Source of the DNA: Macrothele yani
Lineage: Eukaryota; Arthropoda; Arachnida; Araneae; Macrothelidae
Reading direction: 5' to 3'
NCBI GenBank assembly: GCA_039090855.1
Contig: CM077013.1
Coordinates: forward strand, 134,871,240 to 134,935,239
Length of the DNA stretch: 64,000 nucleotides
Made by a program: the position numbers and the translations under genes. The notes under the pieces were generated by a model. It saw nothing but the letters and a program-made list of their open reading frames with translations, made no database searches and had not been told where the DNA came from. Shown piece by piece: positions 11,099 through 21,395 of the stretch. The first letter of the stretch is position 1. Every line of letters begins with the position of its first letter.

Positions 11099-11264
11099 AA
11101 GCTATGTTTGGGAGATTTTCACCATTTACTCTCGCCCATTGAATTTATTGGCTTTAATAAATAGCTTGTGCCGTTAAGCCCCACCAGATGTAGGCGTCTC
11201 AGTTGCAGAGCCCATCCCTACGGCTTTGCGAAGTCAGATGCTGACAGATAAACACACATAGCGC

Positions 11265-11414
11265 CGTGGATTGTTGGCCACCGTAGCGTAAGACGAACGC
11301 ACTCTACTAGTTATCGAGAGATCTGGGTTTCGATCCCAGCGGTGTCCGGATAACATTTTTTCCGTTGCTGTGTGTTAATTAAAGATAAACGTGGAAAGAG
11401 CGATTACTTTTTCT
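11265..11414 (+). repeat. tRNA-like element (SINE family C), right arm
   Basis: Near-identical inverse of 10948-11098 (a few changes, including CTGGGTTTCGATCCC for CTGGGGTTCGATCCC). Heads face inward across a 166-bp spacer and tails point outward. Confidence 0.75.
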
Positions 11415-11720
11415 ATCTACATTGTCTCCACGTATTTGGGAGATTTTCACATCACTTAAGAGTCGATTTGGGTATGTTTAGTTTAGCTGCAATGCTCCGT
11501 ATGGAAACGTTACTGATATGACATCATATGACCAGCCCACGCTGAGACTCGGAAAGTTCACGTGCACGCGACATATCCTCTTCAAAGTTACTGATAACAC
11601 GACGGAACATCTCAGATTTATATTAGGTATCTCCCCAGTCACAGCGCACCTTCCTGCGCGGTCTTTCTTTTCAATTATGCAAATATTTGGTAGTGTCCGA
11701 ATACTTTTGATAATATAGTA

Positions 11721-11838
11721 GTAGGAATTCAGATTCATTCGTTCTTAAGATTAGTTTTCTCGATGCGTGGATATGATCTACAGTGCTATGACCACTCCTG
11801 AATCCAGCCTGTTCTCTTGATATGAACACGTGATCTAG
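11721..11838 (-). mobile_element. RTE-type LINE fragment, continuation of 9421-9902
   Basis: It contains GCGTGGATATGATCTACAGT and TGAATCCAGCCTGTTCTCTT, matching the RTE stretch immediately upstream of the 9421-9902 portion. The LINE was therefore split by the Tc1 element. Confidence 0.75.
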
Positions 11839-12598
11839 GTGACTAATCCGTGTTTCTGCTTGCTAGCAACAATGAAACTCAGATAAATACAGGGAAACCG
11901 ATTTATTCCCGAACCGTATCATCATTTAATTTTGCTGTTTTCATAAAATAAGTTTCATGAAAATTACATTCCGAGGTACTTTCTCAGGTCGTTTGTGTAT
12001 TCGTGGAGGAGTGAGGGGGGGGGGGGGGAGCAAGAATGCAATTTCGAAGTCGCAGAGAAACTCACATGGATATTAATACAGAATTACATTTCGATATAGT
12101 TTGCAGTATTTTTTTTTTTTTTTTTTTCAAAAAAAGGCAACGCTGGAGTCCCATGCATTCACTGAAATTACGCCAAAGAAAAGCAACTATCTTATCACTT
12201 TCTAACGACATGCCGAGAGATTTTCAGAGAAATGTTCACACGATTTACATCTTTTAGCAGACGTTATAAGAAATCAAGTGAAAGAGACTGTTTACACACA
12301 GTCTGTCTGACGCTTAATGTATATATATACTCACAGAGCAGTGTACTTTCCAAACAACTTTTTGCTCCTTTTTTTTTTCTTTTACCACAGTGAGAGAAAG
12401 AGGAAGGAAAATGTAGGGAGGGAAGGGGGATGAGTGCTCTATGCTCGCTCATCAAGGGTTTCTGGGCGTGAACGATAGGAAACTGGGGAACATACTCGTT
12501 CCGCTGAAGATCTTGATGACTTGAAATTCAGCAGAAAAAAAAAAAAACATTTTTCTGCGAAACGACTAAAACATGTTTTGTGCGGCTGAGCTTCGAAA

Positions 12599-12649
<51 letters not shown>

Positions 12650-13214
12650 CGCACGCGGAGGTAAAAGATAAAGCGAGAAGTGTAACAAAAGGAACAAGAA
12701 GTGGTATTATTTTTATGGTTTTTACCACGGAACCATCTAGCTTCAACATCAGCCGCAACCAAGCACCATAATAAATGTTCACGGGCAAGAACTAGGTGTG
12801 AATATGTCTTAACTTGCATTTTCGTCTCGTGAATTCAACCGAATCTTTTCACTTTCTTTTCGGGGGATTGCATGCGAACTGAGAGCAATTTTCTAGCTAC
12901 GACCAACAGATTCTGAAATTACTATGGCAACAAAACTCCAACTCCTGATGTTTCAACAGAAACTCGTAAATTTTGTACGATGATTCCCTTTACTAAAGAA
13001 TACTTTGGGTTTTCTTATTCGCATCGCATTTAATTATTTACATAAAAAATGATAAAATTCGTAGCAGATTTTACAAACACCTCATCATCAAAGTGTTAGA
13101 TTTCTACTCATACTTCCTTCTATAAATACAAATATTTCCGGGCAATTTATCAAAATAAAATGACTCGACGGAAGAATTCCACAAACCTAAATAAAAAGAA
13201 ATTCCTTCAGAAGA
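11839..13214. other. unassigned region with microsatellites
   Basis: Contains a G run at about 12014-12027, T runs near 12110-12127 and (GT)n at 12603-12648. Long minus-strand frames here run through the microsatellite and are not credible genes. Confidence 0.6.
12603..12648. repeat. (GT)n microsatellite
   Basis: About 23 GT units. Confidence 0.95.
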
Positions 13215-13343
13215 TACGTAGGTCATTTCAAAAGTTTTGCACACTGCGCAGGCGCTGTCCGTAGGATATCGCTCTAATCGTTTCACTAGTTGTGAGTCAG
13301 AGTTCAGTATATAAGGTTGTATCTACGTTTGCTGGCTAATTTG

Positions 13344-13755
13344 CCGCAGATGGCTTAGTGGTTAGCAGTTCAGACTATCGATGCAAGGTCCGCAGGTTCG
13401 AACCTGGGCTGATCTTTCAGAGATGGTGTGATTTACTAACAATCGCTGAATATCCGCCGTGCATCGGACGAGCACGTTAAGTCACAGCCCCCAGGCTGGA
13501 CCCACTGGTTAAATGGGTATCCTTTCCTATGCCCCCCTGAAATTCTCTCACCCCTCTATGTGCAACATCGTACTTGTACGATGGCGCCATCTACTGTACT
13601 CTAATCTCACTACAAACTGTTCTGTCAAAGTCGCTAGACTTGCTCTCATTCCTTCCGTTTCTGTGTCCTGCCCAAAAAGCGATCTCGCTGTAGGTGGCTG
13701 AGACCTAAACTCTACTCACTGTGGACGGAAGTCCTACAAGAAAATGACAAATAAA
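13344..13755 (+). repeat. tRNA-derived SINE, family B, full length
   Basis: Head A box TGGCTTAGTGGTTAGC and B box GGTTCGAACCT; body with ATATCCGCCGTGCATCGGAC; tail ends AATGACAAATAAA. It is flanked by the perfect 14-bp direct repeat TGCTGGCTAATTTG at 13330-13343 and 13756-13769. The insert is 412 bp and lies inside the mariner 5' region. Confidence 0.92.
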
Positions 13756-13797
13756 TGCTGGCTAATTTGTTCCTGTTCTAGAAAATTCTGCATAGAA

Positions 13798-14753
13798 ATG
13801 GAGGAAGAACGTGAGTCAGGTCAGATCTCGTGTAGCGACCAGCGATCCTATATCAAAATTAAGACTCTGCAAGGAAAATCCCCTACCGAAATTCATAAAG
13901 CTTTGTGAGAGGTTTGTGGAGTTAGTGTACTAGATCGCAGCACAGTGTCACGGTGGGCTCCTCGTTTCCACCATTAAAATTGAAACTCTACAAGGAAAGT
14001 CCCCTACCGAAATTCATAAAGCTTTGTGTGAGGTTTGTGGAGTTAGTGTAGTAGATCGCAGCACAGTGTCACGGTGGGCTTCTCGTTTCCACCATTAAAA
14101 TTGAAACTCTGCAAGGAAAATCCTCTACCGAAATTCATAAAGCTTTGTGTGAGGTTTGTGGAGTTAGTGTAGTAGATCGCAGCACAGTGTCATGGTGGGG
14201 TTCTAGTTTCCGCCAATGTCGGGAAAGCATCGAAGACGACCCAAGAAGCTGCTGGCCATCAGATGCAACGGACGACACTTTTGTAGTTATCGTCGACAGC
14301 ATTTTGGAAGAAGATCAACGGAAAACATGTGAAGAGATCATATATGAAGCATACATGCCTACCACTTCCTGTCTACCCAAAGATTCACACCTCTGCCCAA
14401 AGATTCTCCAAAGAAGGCCCGACATGCTCAAAGCTGGTGTCGTCATTTTACACGACAACGCGAGGCCGTTTGTTGCCTGTACAGTAAGAGACGTTCTGGA
14501 AAAGTATGAATGGAAATTGCTTCCCGACGTGCTATACAGTCCTGACATGAGCCCATCAGACTATGACTTTTTCCCAAAACTGAAACAGCCACTCCGCGGG
14601 AAACAATTCAGTACGATTCAGGATGTTTCTAATGAGTTGACCCGAGTAATACGACGCCTCATCAATGGAGGTGTCCTGACTGGAATACAAGACTTGCAGA
14701 AACGTTGGGCCGCAGTCATAAAGAAACATGGAGATTACTTCGAAGGCCTGTAA
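13798..14753 (+). pseudogene. mariner transposase, N-terminus triplicated and centre deleted
   Basis: It starts MEEERESGQIS, then has the N-terminal DNA-binding segment (KTLQGKSPTEIHKAL and DRSTVSRW). That segment's DNA occurs three times in tandem with a 121-bp period, which shifts the frame at each copy. The final copy leads into a 203-codon frame with VVILHDNARPFVACTVRDVL and YSPDMSPSDYDFFPKLKQPL, the second and third catalytic Asp of the DD34D mariner signature. The end is RWAAVIKKHGDYFEGL-stop, the typical mariner C-terminus. The segment with the first catalytic Asp appears deleted after CEEIIYEAYMPTTS. Not functional. Confidence 0.88.
13855..14210 (+). repeat. 121-bp tandem repeat, 3 copies, inside mariner transposase
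   Basis: Units start at 13855, 13976 and 14097 (AAAATT then the AAACTCT/AGACTCT block) and are about 95% alike. The period is not a multiple of three. Confidence 0.93.
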
Positions 14754-14837
14754 AGAAAGATATGTTGTGAAATAAATTCGTTTTTTAAGAGATAACCCAC
14801 AGTGTGCAAAACGAAATAAAGTGAAATGACCTTCGTA

Positions 14838-15960
14838 ATTACTCAGATGAAATTATAAAAATATTTAATAAAAATAAACGAAAAAAAAAAAAAGGAGCCA
14901 CCCAATAAAGGAAAAACGCGCAAGAAAAGTTACATACTACAAAGGTTGAATCTCACCAAAATTTAGTACGTGAAACTTGCATCAAATCTTAACTCAAAAA
15001 ATTCACAATTCGGAAAACATATTTATGAAAGGAGTTATTTGCAACATAAAATTGAGCAGTGGAGTTTTTAGCATTATAGATATTGGTCGTAAACTGAAAA
15101 CTAGTGTAGCGAACCCACATAACAGCACTGAATAAACAAGTCTAACAGCCGCCGCGAGATAAGCATACAAGAGGAGCTGGTCATAAAACGAAATGCGATC
15201 CACTTGAAAGTCATCATCCTAAATAGAAAATTAAAAGTTCTTTAAATTGGGAAAACGTTAAGTTGACGATCACATGGGTTCATGTCTACCAGAAGTGTGG
15301 CTATCTGTTCGAATTTCCAGGAGCAAGGGGCAAATTTGGCCAAAGTGCTCCGGAACACATTTTAACCACATGCAAAAGATCAGATCGGGCCATGGGTACG
15401 TCAACCCGGTTCAACTAGAATATCAGCTAAACCCTTCCGATCCCGAGTGATAACTGTAACCAAAGTAATTGAATAGAAAAAACCCAGACTCTTCAAAGAC
15501 AAGTAGTTTTAGAAAATTTGCGAATAAATATCTATTCTTTTGTAATTAAAAAATACAAAATTGAGAAATAGCAACTTTTTTTAAAAGTGTAATTATTGCT
15601 ACTAATTCTTATGCTTTGTAAAAAGTTGTATTTACATGGGTGTTAATTGGGGTCAGAACCACCAATGACTCGGCGTTTCTATTTAAAAAAATAAAATAAA
15701 AGTTGATAAAAAAAGTGAAATTTAAATAAAATAAAAAAAGGTTTACTCCTTGGTGGAAATGCGAAGTTTACATAAACTTTCACGAACACAACTCAATTTA
15801 AACTAAAGTGAAAAATAGAAAAAAAATCAGTTAATTTTTTTTTAATCGGTGGAGTACCGGGTGGAGAGATCCATTGTTGTAATGTTATTTTTACCGCATC
15901 CCAATCTTCAAACCTTTCATTGATTCTGGCACAAAAAAAAAAAAAAAAAAAAAAAAAGCT
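14838..15960. other. unassigned AT-rich DNA
   Basis: A runs near 14880 and 15935; nothing recognisable. Frames at 15003-15203 and 15793-16077 lack family motifs. Confidence 0.55.
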
Positions 15961-16187
15961 ATAGTGTGTATTGCACTTTTCAAGACATACGTGTATATTC
16001 CTTTTTACTTCACTGATGATATACAGTGTGGTGAGTGGACATACAATGGCAAAACGGCAGAAGAAAGACAACTTCAATGCAACTTATCTGAAACACGAAA
16101 CGAGCAGATTTCCTCCACATCGGAAACAACTGCTTTTTCCAAAATTAAAAACGTAATTATTCACGCGCACTATATTTTATAATAATA
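15961..16187. repeat. direct repeat, copy 1, preceding a Tc1 element
   Basis: About 230 bp matching 17335-17566, with blocks such as AACTTATCTGAAACACGAAA and TCACGCGCACTATATTT in the same order. Roughly 75-80% similar by eye. It ends at the left boundary of the 16190 Tc1. Confidence 0.75.
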
Positions 16188-16189
16188 CA

Positions 16190-17316
16190 CACTCAGTTGA
16201 CAAAACATTAGAGATAAGGGTGATAGGAATTTGACATGGGCATCCCCCACGCAGAGTGGAACAGACTCAATACGAACGCAGGTGATAAATAGGCGGACAG
16301 CAGGGCTTCTCAGAAGTGTATCGCAACCGACGAACATGGGTAAACCTGGAGATCTCAGGAACTTTGATCGTGGAAACATTGGTATATCTATTATTACATA
16401 ATATATATTATTATATATTACCACGCGCCAAAAATGGCCGGGGTCGACGTAGACTATAACGCTCGTACAGACCAACCGCTTGGCAAAGTCGGTGCAAATC
16501 ACATCCAGTTTACCGGAGGCCCAAGCAGCATCAGCGAGCAAACAGTACGACGCCCGCTGCATACCCTCGACAACGGGACTCGACGCCCTCCTCGTGTGCC
16601 ACTTTTGACTGATCGTCATCGAACATCGCGCCTCGCCTGGTGCCGGGAATATCAAAACTGGACTTCTGCAAAGTGGCGCCGCGTCGCGTGATCGGATGAA
16701 TCCCATTTTCAGCTCTACCAAGCTGACGGGAGGGCACGGATGTGGCATCGGCAGCGTGAGGCTCTGTTCGGCTCTCTCCCGTGGTACCAGGTCGGCTCTG
16801 TTCAAGGCAGTCTTGGCTCTGTCATGGTTTGGGAAGCATTCTCATGGTAAGCATTAGGTTCGTTAGTGTGTCTAGAGATGTCCACAACTGCTGCGCACTG
16901 CCAGCATGTGCTGGCTGATCACCTACACGCTTTCATGACCTTTGCGCATCCTGCGGACTATAGTCCGTTCCAGCAGCAAAATGCGCGGCCCCACGAGGCC
17001 GCGCATTTGCGCTGCTGTTCCTCCGGCCGAGGAACATTCACCCGAGTTTGGAACCATCCAGTGGTTTCCCAAGGTTACCCTGATTTAAACCATGTGGAAG
17101 CTCTCCGGGATGCCATGGAGCGGACCGTCAGGTACATATATCGTGGTCCGACGTCTCGTGCGGAGTTGTGGACAACGCTCATGGCTGGATTTACCTCCGG
17201 AAATCCTCCGTCATTTGGCTGAGTCGATGCCTCAGCGTGTATAGGCTGTTATTCGCGCTAGAGAAGGACCAACCCGGTATTAGATAAATACCTGTAACGT
17301 TTCCCTCCATTGAGTG
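16190..17316 (+). mobile_element. Tc1-like element, complete ends
   Basis: The left end CACTCAGTTGACAAAACATT and right end ...CCATTGAGTG are inverted; TA follows at 17317-17318. The left boundary is offset by 2 bp from the nearest TA. Same subfamily as 1195-1700. Confidence 0.8.
16336..17283 (+). pseudogene. Tc1-like transposase, degraded
   Basis: It starts MGKPGDLRNFDRGNIG, is interrupted by an AT-rich insertion near 16390-16430, and resumes with SSISEQTVRRPLHTLDNGTR and RVPLLTDRHRTSRLAWCREY. Past a TGA at 16689 comes SDESHFQLYQADGRARMW (first catalytic Asp). QLADHLHAFMTF, a degraded QQQNARPHEA (second Asp replaced by Asn) and YPDLNHVEALRDAMER follow. Frameshifts near the C-terminus end at CCCGGTATTAG. 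Dead copy; family assignment secure. Confidence 0.82.
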
Positions 17317-17334
17317 TACTTCTAAAGGTCATTT

Positions 17335-17566
17335 GTGTGTATCACTGTTTTCAAGGCATATATACATGTTTACTGTAATGCTAATATACAGTATGATGAA
17401 TGGGCACACAATCTAAGAACGACTGAAAGACAAAATAAACACAATCTCAATGCAGCTTATCTGAAACATGAAACGAGCTGATTTTCTAAACATCAGAAAC
17501 CAAGTAAGCTGCTTTTTCCAAAATTAGAAACATAATTACTCACGCGCACTATATTTGGCAAAAATA
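17335..17566. repeat. direct repeat, copy 2, preceding a second Tc1 element
   Basis: Partner of 15961-16187. It too ends exactly where a Tc1 begins, but the two Tc1 elements are of different subfamilies. Confidence 0.75.
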
Positions 17567-17568
17567 TA

Positions 17569-18792
17569 CACTATATTGACAAAACCACCGTACACCCCTT
17601 CAAAAGCAAATGAAAGGATCCGCTGCGCTGTTAAGATGCGCGGTACAGCTGCGAATGGTATAAAAACAAAACTGCAGGTGACCGCCATCATATCGCACTG
17701 TGAGGTTTAGTAAAAATGTCGCGGCGGGAGAGAACTGGCTTTCAGAAAGGAAATATTGTTGCGTATTATATTAGTGGGTTACCCATAAGAGAAACCGAGA
17801 GGCGTTTAAACATACCCAAATCAACTGTTCTGGATGTACTGAATAAGTGGAAGACACATGGCGTGCCTTAAGTAGCAAAACGTACCGCCACACCAAACAG
17901 AACCAGTGATAGAGGACGTCGAAGCCCCAGGAGAGTCGTTACAGCTAATCGACGGAGTACTGCCGAAGACCTCGGTGTACAGGTGAGTAAAAATGCACGT
18001 ACCATTCGCAGAGAACTTCATTCCATGAGTTACCGTGGTCGTGCGGCTGCTCATAAGCATTTCATCTCCACTCGGAATGCTACTCGTCGTTTAGCATGGT
18101 GTAAAGAACATTTATCGTGGACCGTAGATCAATGGAAACGGATCCTATGGACTGGTGAGTGCAGACACACGATCCATCAGTCTGATGGCCGTGTGTGGGT
18201 ATGGAGGGAGCCGGGGAAACACTATTTACCACAGTGTACTGTTCCTACGATCAAGTTTGGAGCTGACAGCGTACTCGTGTGGCGGTGTTTTTCGTAGTAT
18301 GGTCCCGGCCTATTGGTTATCGTGGACAAACCTGTTAACCAGCACGTCTACCTCAATATTCTGGACAATTATGCCCTACCAACTCTGTGGCAATACTATG
18401 GAAACGAGCCTTGTTGGTACCAGCAGGATAATGCACCGAACCATAAAGCAAGGATTGTTACGGCGTGGTTTGACAATAATTCCGTATCATGTGTGGATTG
18501 GCCAGCACACAGCCCTGACTTTAATCCTATGGAGTAACTATGGGATGAATTAGAGCGCAGCATAAGAAGTTTGAAACCAAGGCCTACTACTAAGAAAGAG
18601 TTAGCTGCAGCATTATGTACTGAATGGAAGCGCATACCTATCGCTGTGTTTCAAAACTTTGTCGAAAGCTTGTCTCGAAGGATCAGTGCATGCATTAAGG
18701 CCAAAGGTGGACCGACACCGTACTAATGTATGTCAATAAATGTTATGTTTTGTTTCTCTTCTGGGTGTCCGGTGACTTTTTTCAATATAGTG
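17569..18792 (+). mobile_element. Tc1-like element, complete ends
   Basis: Termini CACTATATTGACAAAA and the inverse of CACTATATTGAAAAAAGTCA, with TA at 17567-17568 and 18793-18794; 1224 bp. Same subfamily as 24755-25982. Confidence 0.92.
17716..18726 (+). pseudogene. Tc1-like transposase, few defects
   Basis: One nearly continuous frame of about 336 codons. MSRRERTGFQKGNIVAYYIS and KSTVLDVLNKWKTHG form the helix-turn-helix, followed by [35 protein letters not shown] and a [17 protein letters not shown] region. First-Asp motif WSDES is altered to WTGEC, losing the Asp. Second motif WYQQDNAPNHKARIV and third motif HSPDFNPME are present. Stops interrupt at about 17869, 18296 and 18535. It ends IKAKGGPTPY-stop. 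Inactive through stops and the lost catalytic Asp. Confidence 0.9.
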
Positions 18793-18965
18793 TATGTGCG
18801 TTGAATTAAGATCCTTGAAAAAAAAACAAAAAAAAAAAAAAAAAAAAACGACGATGACTTGAGTAGAGCAAAATTCCAGACACACACTGTACATCACACT
18901 TTACATTAAACGTGGCAAACCAATAATAAGTTCGTGAATTCTATATATCAGTCAACCATACACTG

Positions 18966-19216
18966 TTAAAACTTTTGTGGTAGGTTGCACCAAAAAGTGG
19001 GGCTACAACAGCTGCACCACTTTCTCGAAAAAGATAGATCGTTGTGTGGTGCAAACAAAACCCAACAATATGTAGAGCAACCTTGTACTATAGCGAGATG
19101 AAAAGTTTCACCATGTCGTTGGGATTTGTTTGTACCCCACGTTGATGTACCTGTTCTCAGAAAGTGGTGCAGCTCGTGCAGCACCAATTTTTGGTGCAAC
19201 CTGCAAAAAAATTTTA
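18966..19216. mobile_element. foldback MITE, whole length palindromic
   Basis: The two halves are imperfect inverses across roughly 250 bp, e.g. GTAGGTTGCACCAAAAAG against CAATTTTTGGTGCAACCTGC, and CAGCTGCACCACTTTCTC against GAAAGTGGTGCAGCTCG. Boundaries TTAAAA/TTTTAA suggest a TTAA- or TA-type target, unproven. No coding potential. Confidence 0.8.
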
Positions 19217-19415
19217 AAGTGCACAATAACAATTTGTTGTATGCATTAATCATTATATATAAACATAAAAGAAAATTTTTAAGGTAACTGGCAATCGTAA
19301 AATTATGAACCTTTTTCATAACATTTATTGTATTCCGTAGAGTGAGGTCCCAACAAAACAATGTATTTTTATATTTTTCAGTTCTGGTAAAGGGTATTGT
19401 CATCTTATCCTAAAA

Positions 19416-19416
<1 letters not shown>

Positions 19417-19449
<33 letters not shown>
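19417..19449. repeat. (TA)n microsatellite
   Basis: About 16 TA units immediately before the partial TIR element. Confidence 0.95.
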
Positions 19450-19450
<1 letters not shown>

Positions 19451-19933
19451 TATAAAGAAGATACCTAAGCAAAAAAATACATATATAATTTTGACTCACA
19501 CCTAATACAACATAGAAAAGGTTATGTATCTACCTGTGTGAGTAAAAGGAGAAAAGATAAAAAAATAAAATAAAACAACTGAATGTAGAAGGTGTCGAGA
19601 ATACTGAGCCTTGGCTTTATCAAGGACCAGCAAAAACTCTGCATTTTCTCACTTCCACAAAGACCTAGTTGGAAATGGGTTTCTGCAAGGCCATAGATGC
19701 AAGTAACATTCCCACCTAAAATAGTTTAAAAAATATATATATGAGTCATGTCCTCCGTAGAGTAGCATGACCTAGCACTAGTTAACAATTTCGCTTGCAT
19801 CCATTAACCTTCATGGCCCGACCCATGCTCTTCATCTGTTACTATTAAACAGAGAGAAGAAGATTAAAGAGAACTCAAGCTGTGAGAGTGACATAATAAA
19901 TAGAAATGATTTTCAGCTATAACGAAATTCCAA
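19451..19933 (+). mobile_element. partial copy of the 57365-59051 TIR element
   Basis: It begins TATAAAGAAGATACCTAAGC, like the left end of the full copy, and is almost identical for about 480 bp. It stops at GAAATTCCAA, where a short (TA)n leads into a Tc1 element. The right three quarters and second TIR are absent. Confidence 0.88.
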
Positions 19934-19947
19934 TATATATATATATA

Positions 19948-21166
19948 CACTATCTACCAACAAGTAATTGGACACCTGTGATAGCAAAGGAAAACGAAGT
20001 TTATTCACCTTCAATAGTTGGTGGAGCCTCTACGAGAGGCGATTACAGCTGCGACCCTCCGGGGCATACTCTCAACCAGGCGTTGTACGACGGCTAGCGG
20101 TATTTTCTTCCACTCGGCTTGGGGAAGACAGGTCAGTTCCTTCACCGATTTCGGACGGTGGGGGCACCCCTTAAGTCGACGCTCCAACTCGTCCCAGAGG
20201 TGCTCGATAGGGTTAAGGTCCGGGCTCTGCGCAGGCCAGTCCATTCGATTAACCCCATTGTCACCATACCAAGCCATGGTGGACCTCGCAACATGACAGG
20301 TGGCATTGTCATCCTGAAAGTAACATGGATCCACCCCGTAAAACTGCCACAACGTAGGAAGCGCATGGTCATCCAAAATGGTGCATTAGGTCTCGGCGTT
20401 GAGTCTACCAGGAATTGCGACTAAGGGTGCCGTGCCATATCAGGAGAAACACCCCCATAACATAATTCCACTGCCACCGAACTTCACAGTTGGCACAATA
20501 TATTCCGACAGGAGGCGTTCTCCAGGCAGACGCCAAACCCAAATCCTGCCATCCGAACGGTAGAAGGTATACCTTGATTCGTCGCTCCAGAGAACCTGTT
20601 TCCACTGTTCAACGGTCCACTGTCGACGTTCTTTGCATCACGTTGGCCGAGCAGCGCTATTGGACTTGGTGATCAAAGGCTTGTAAGCGGCAGCATGTCC
20701 ATGATAACCGAGCAGATGGGCTTCCTTACGGATGGTATTCATTGAAAGAACACTCCCAGATGCCTGTTGAAATTCCTCGCGGATGTGGCCCATCGATTTG
20801 GGGCGGTTCTTCCGAATTTCTCTGGCCATCACCCGTCGGTCTCTAACTCCCAGTTTTGTGGGTCTGCCGGGTCGGGGCACATTCCGACAGTCACCTCTCA
20901 TCTTTCACTTGCAAATCACGTAGGCCACTGTCGATTTTGGGTACTTCAACTCGCTGGATATGTCACGTATGGATCGGCCATTTCTGTGATACCAGACGAT
21001 TACACCTTTCTCGAAATCAGACAGCTCCGAACTGCGTGGCATCTTGCATGCGACTGGTTGCGTTGTTGTTTCCCACACGATATTTAACGTCGGCGGCCGT
21101 GACGTGTATCAAGACCGCAGATATCGTCGATTGCAGGGGTGTCCAATTACTTGTTGGTAGATAGTG
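19948..21166 (-). mobile_element. Tc1-like element, complete ends
   Basis: Near-perfect inverted termini CACTATCTACCAACAAGTAA (29 bp in all), with TA at 19946-19947 and 21167-21168; 1219 bp. Among the best preserved Tc1 ends in the window. Confidence 0.94.
20011..21042 (-). pseudogene. Tc1-like transposase, near full length
   Basis: It starts at the Met at 21042 (PRSSELSDFEKGVIVWYHRN), has a TGA near 20904, then MRGDCRNVPRPGRPTK with a GRPTK hook. REEFQQASGSVLSMNTIRKE (second HTH), WSDESRYTFYRSDGRIWVWR (first Asp), VKFGGSGIMLWGCFS, FQDDNATCHVARSTMAW (second Asp) and SPDLNPIEHLWDELERRL (third acidic residue) follow, ending SRRGSTNY-stop at 20011. A few stops or frameshifts lie near 20400-20450 and 20640. 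Length fits the family. The right TIR abuts a SINE. Confidence 0.9.
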
Positions 21167-21171
21167 TATAT

Positions 21172-21390
21172 GCCGCCCCGGTGGCGCAGTGGTCTAAGCG
21201 ATGGCCTCTGATCATTCGTCCGAACGGGGTCCGGGTTCGAATCGCAGTGAGGCATGGATGTTGTGTTTGTTTTACGGCACTGGTTCTCTCCCTTCCCTGG
21301 AACCAGTGACCCTAAATTAGGGACGGGCGATTGCTTATAGCACATTGAGTTGCTGCTCACGCTGGTCGTTAAACCTCCAACCCCCCCCCC
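21172..21390 (+). repeat. tRNA-derived SINE, family A, poly(C) tail
   Basis: Head with GGTGGCGCAGTGGTCTAAGC and GGGTTCGAATCGC. The body ends CGTTAAACCTCCAA and a C run of about 10 in place of the usual A run. It begins 6 bp after the Tc1 right terminus. Confidence 0.9.
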
Positions 21391-21395
21391 AACCT

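Larger units (their letters stand above)
9985..11490 (-). pseudogene. Tc1-like transposase, interrupted
   Basis: Recognisable minus-strand pieces include AVAHKIHIDTVNPKRRLEWC, which is then interrupted by a run of about 18 alternating Val-Cys codons from the (GT)n tract. PPWYGVCFSWMVLGPLLIIQ, LDNSALRTTWQHCGNDRCLF and a degraded QHDRAACF (family QQDNAPCH) follow. The N-terminal region on the far side is separated by the tRNA-like pair at 10948-11414. Multiple breaks; inactive. Confidence 0.65.
9905..11718 (-). mobile_element. Tc1-like element inserted in an RTE LINE
   Basis: Inverted termini CTATATTATTAAAAGTATTT (left) and the inverse of CTATATTATCAAAAGTATTC (right) are flanked by TA at 9903-9904 and 11719-11720. 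The RTE sequence on the two sides is nearly continuous, which fits simple insertion. At 1814 bp it is longer than a basic Tc1 because it carries a (CA)n expansion and an inverted pair of tRNA-like elements. Confidence 0.85.
13217..14835 (+). mobile_element. mariner element with nested SINE
   Basis: The left terminus CGTAGGTCATTTCA and right terminus TGAAATGACCTTCG are inverted, with TA at 13215-13216 and 14836-14837. TTTTGCACACTG is also shared inverted about 15-20 bp inside. The 1619-bp length falls to about 1.2 kb without the SINE and its target duplication, close to normal mariner size despite the internal tandem repeat and deletion. Confidence 0.88.

Noticed and set aside
12439..12819. 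126-codon minus frame with His-Thr repeat
   Set aside because: Driven by the (GT)n tract; no domain.
16170..16805. 211-codon minus frame
   Set aside because: Antisense to the Tc1 transposase remnant at 16336-17283.
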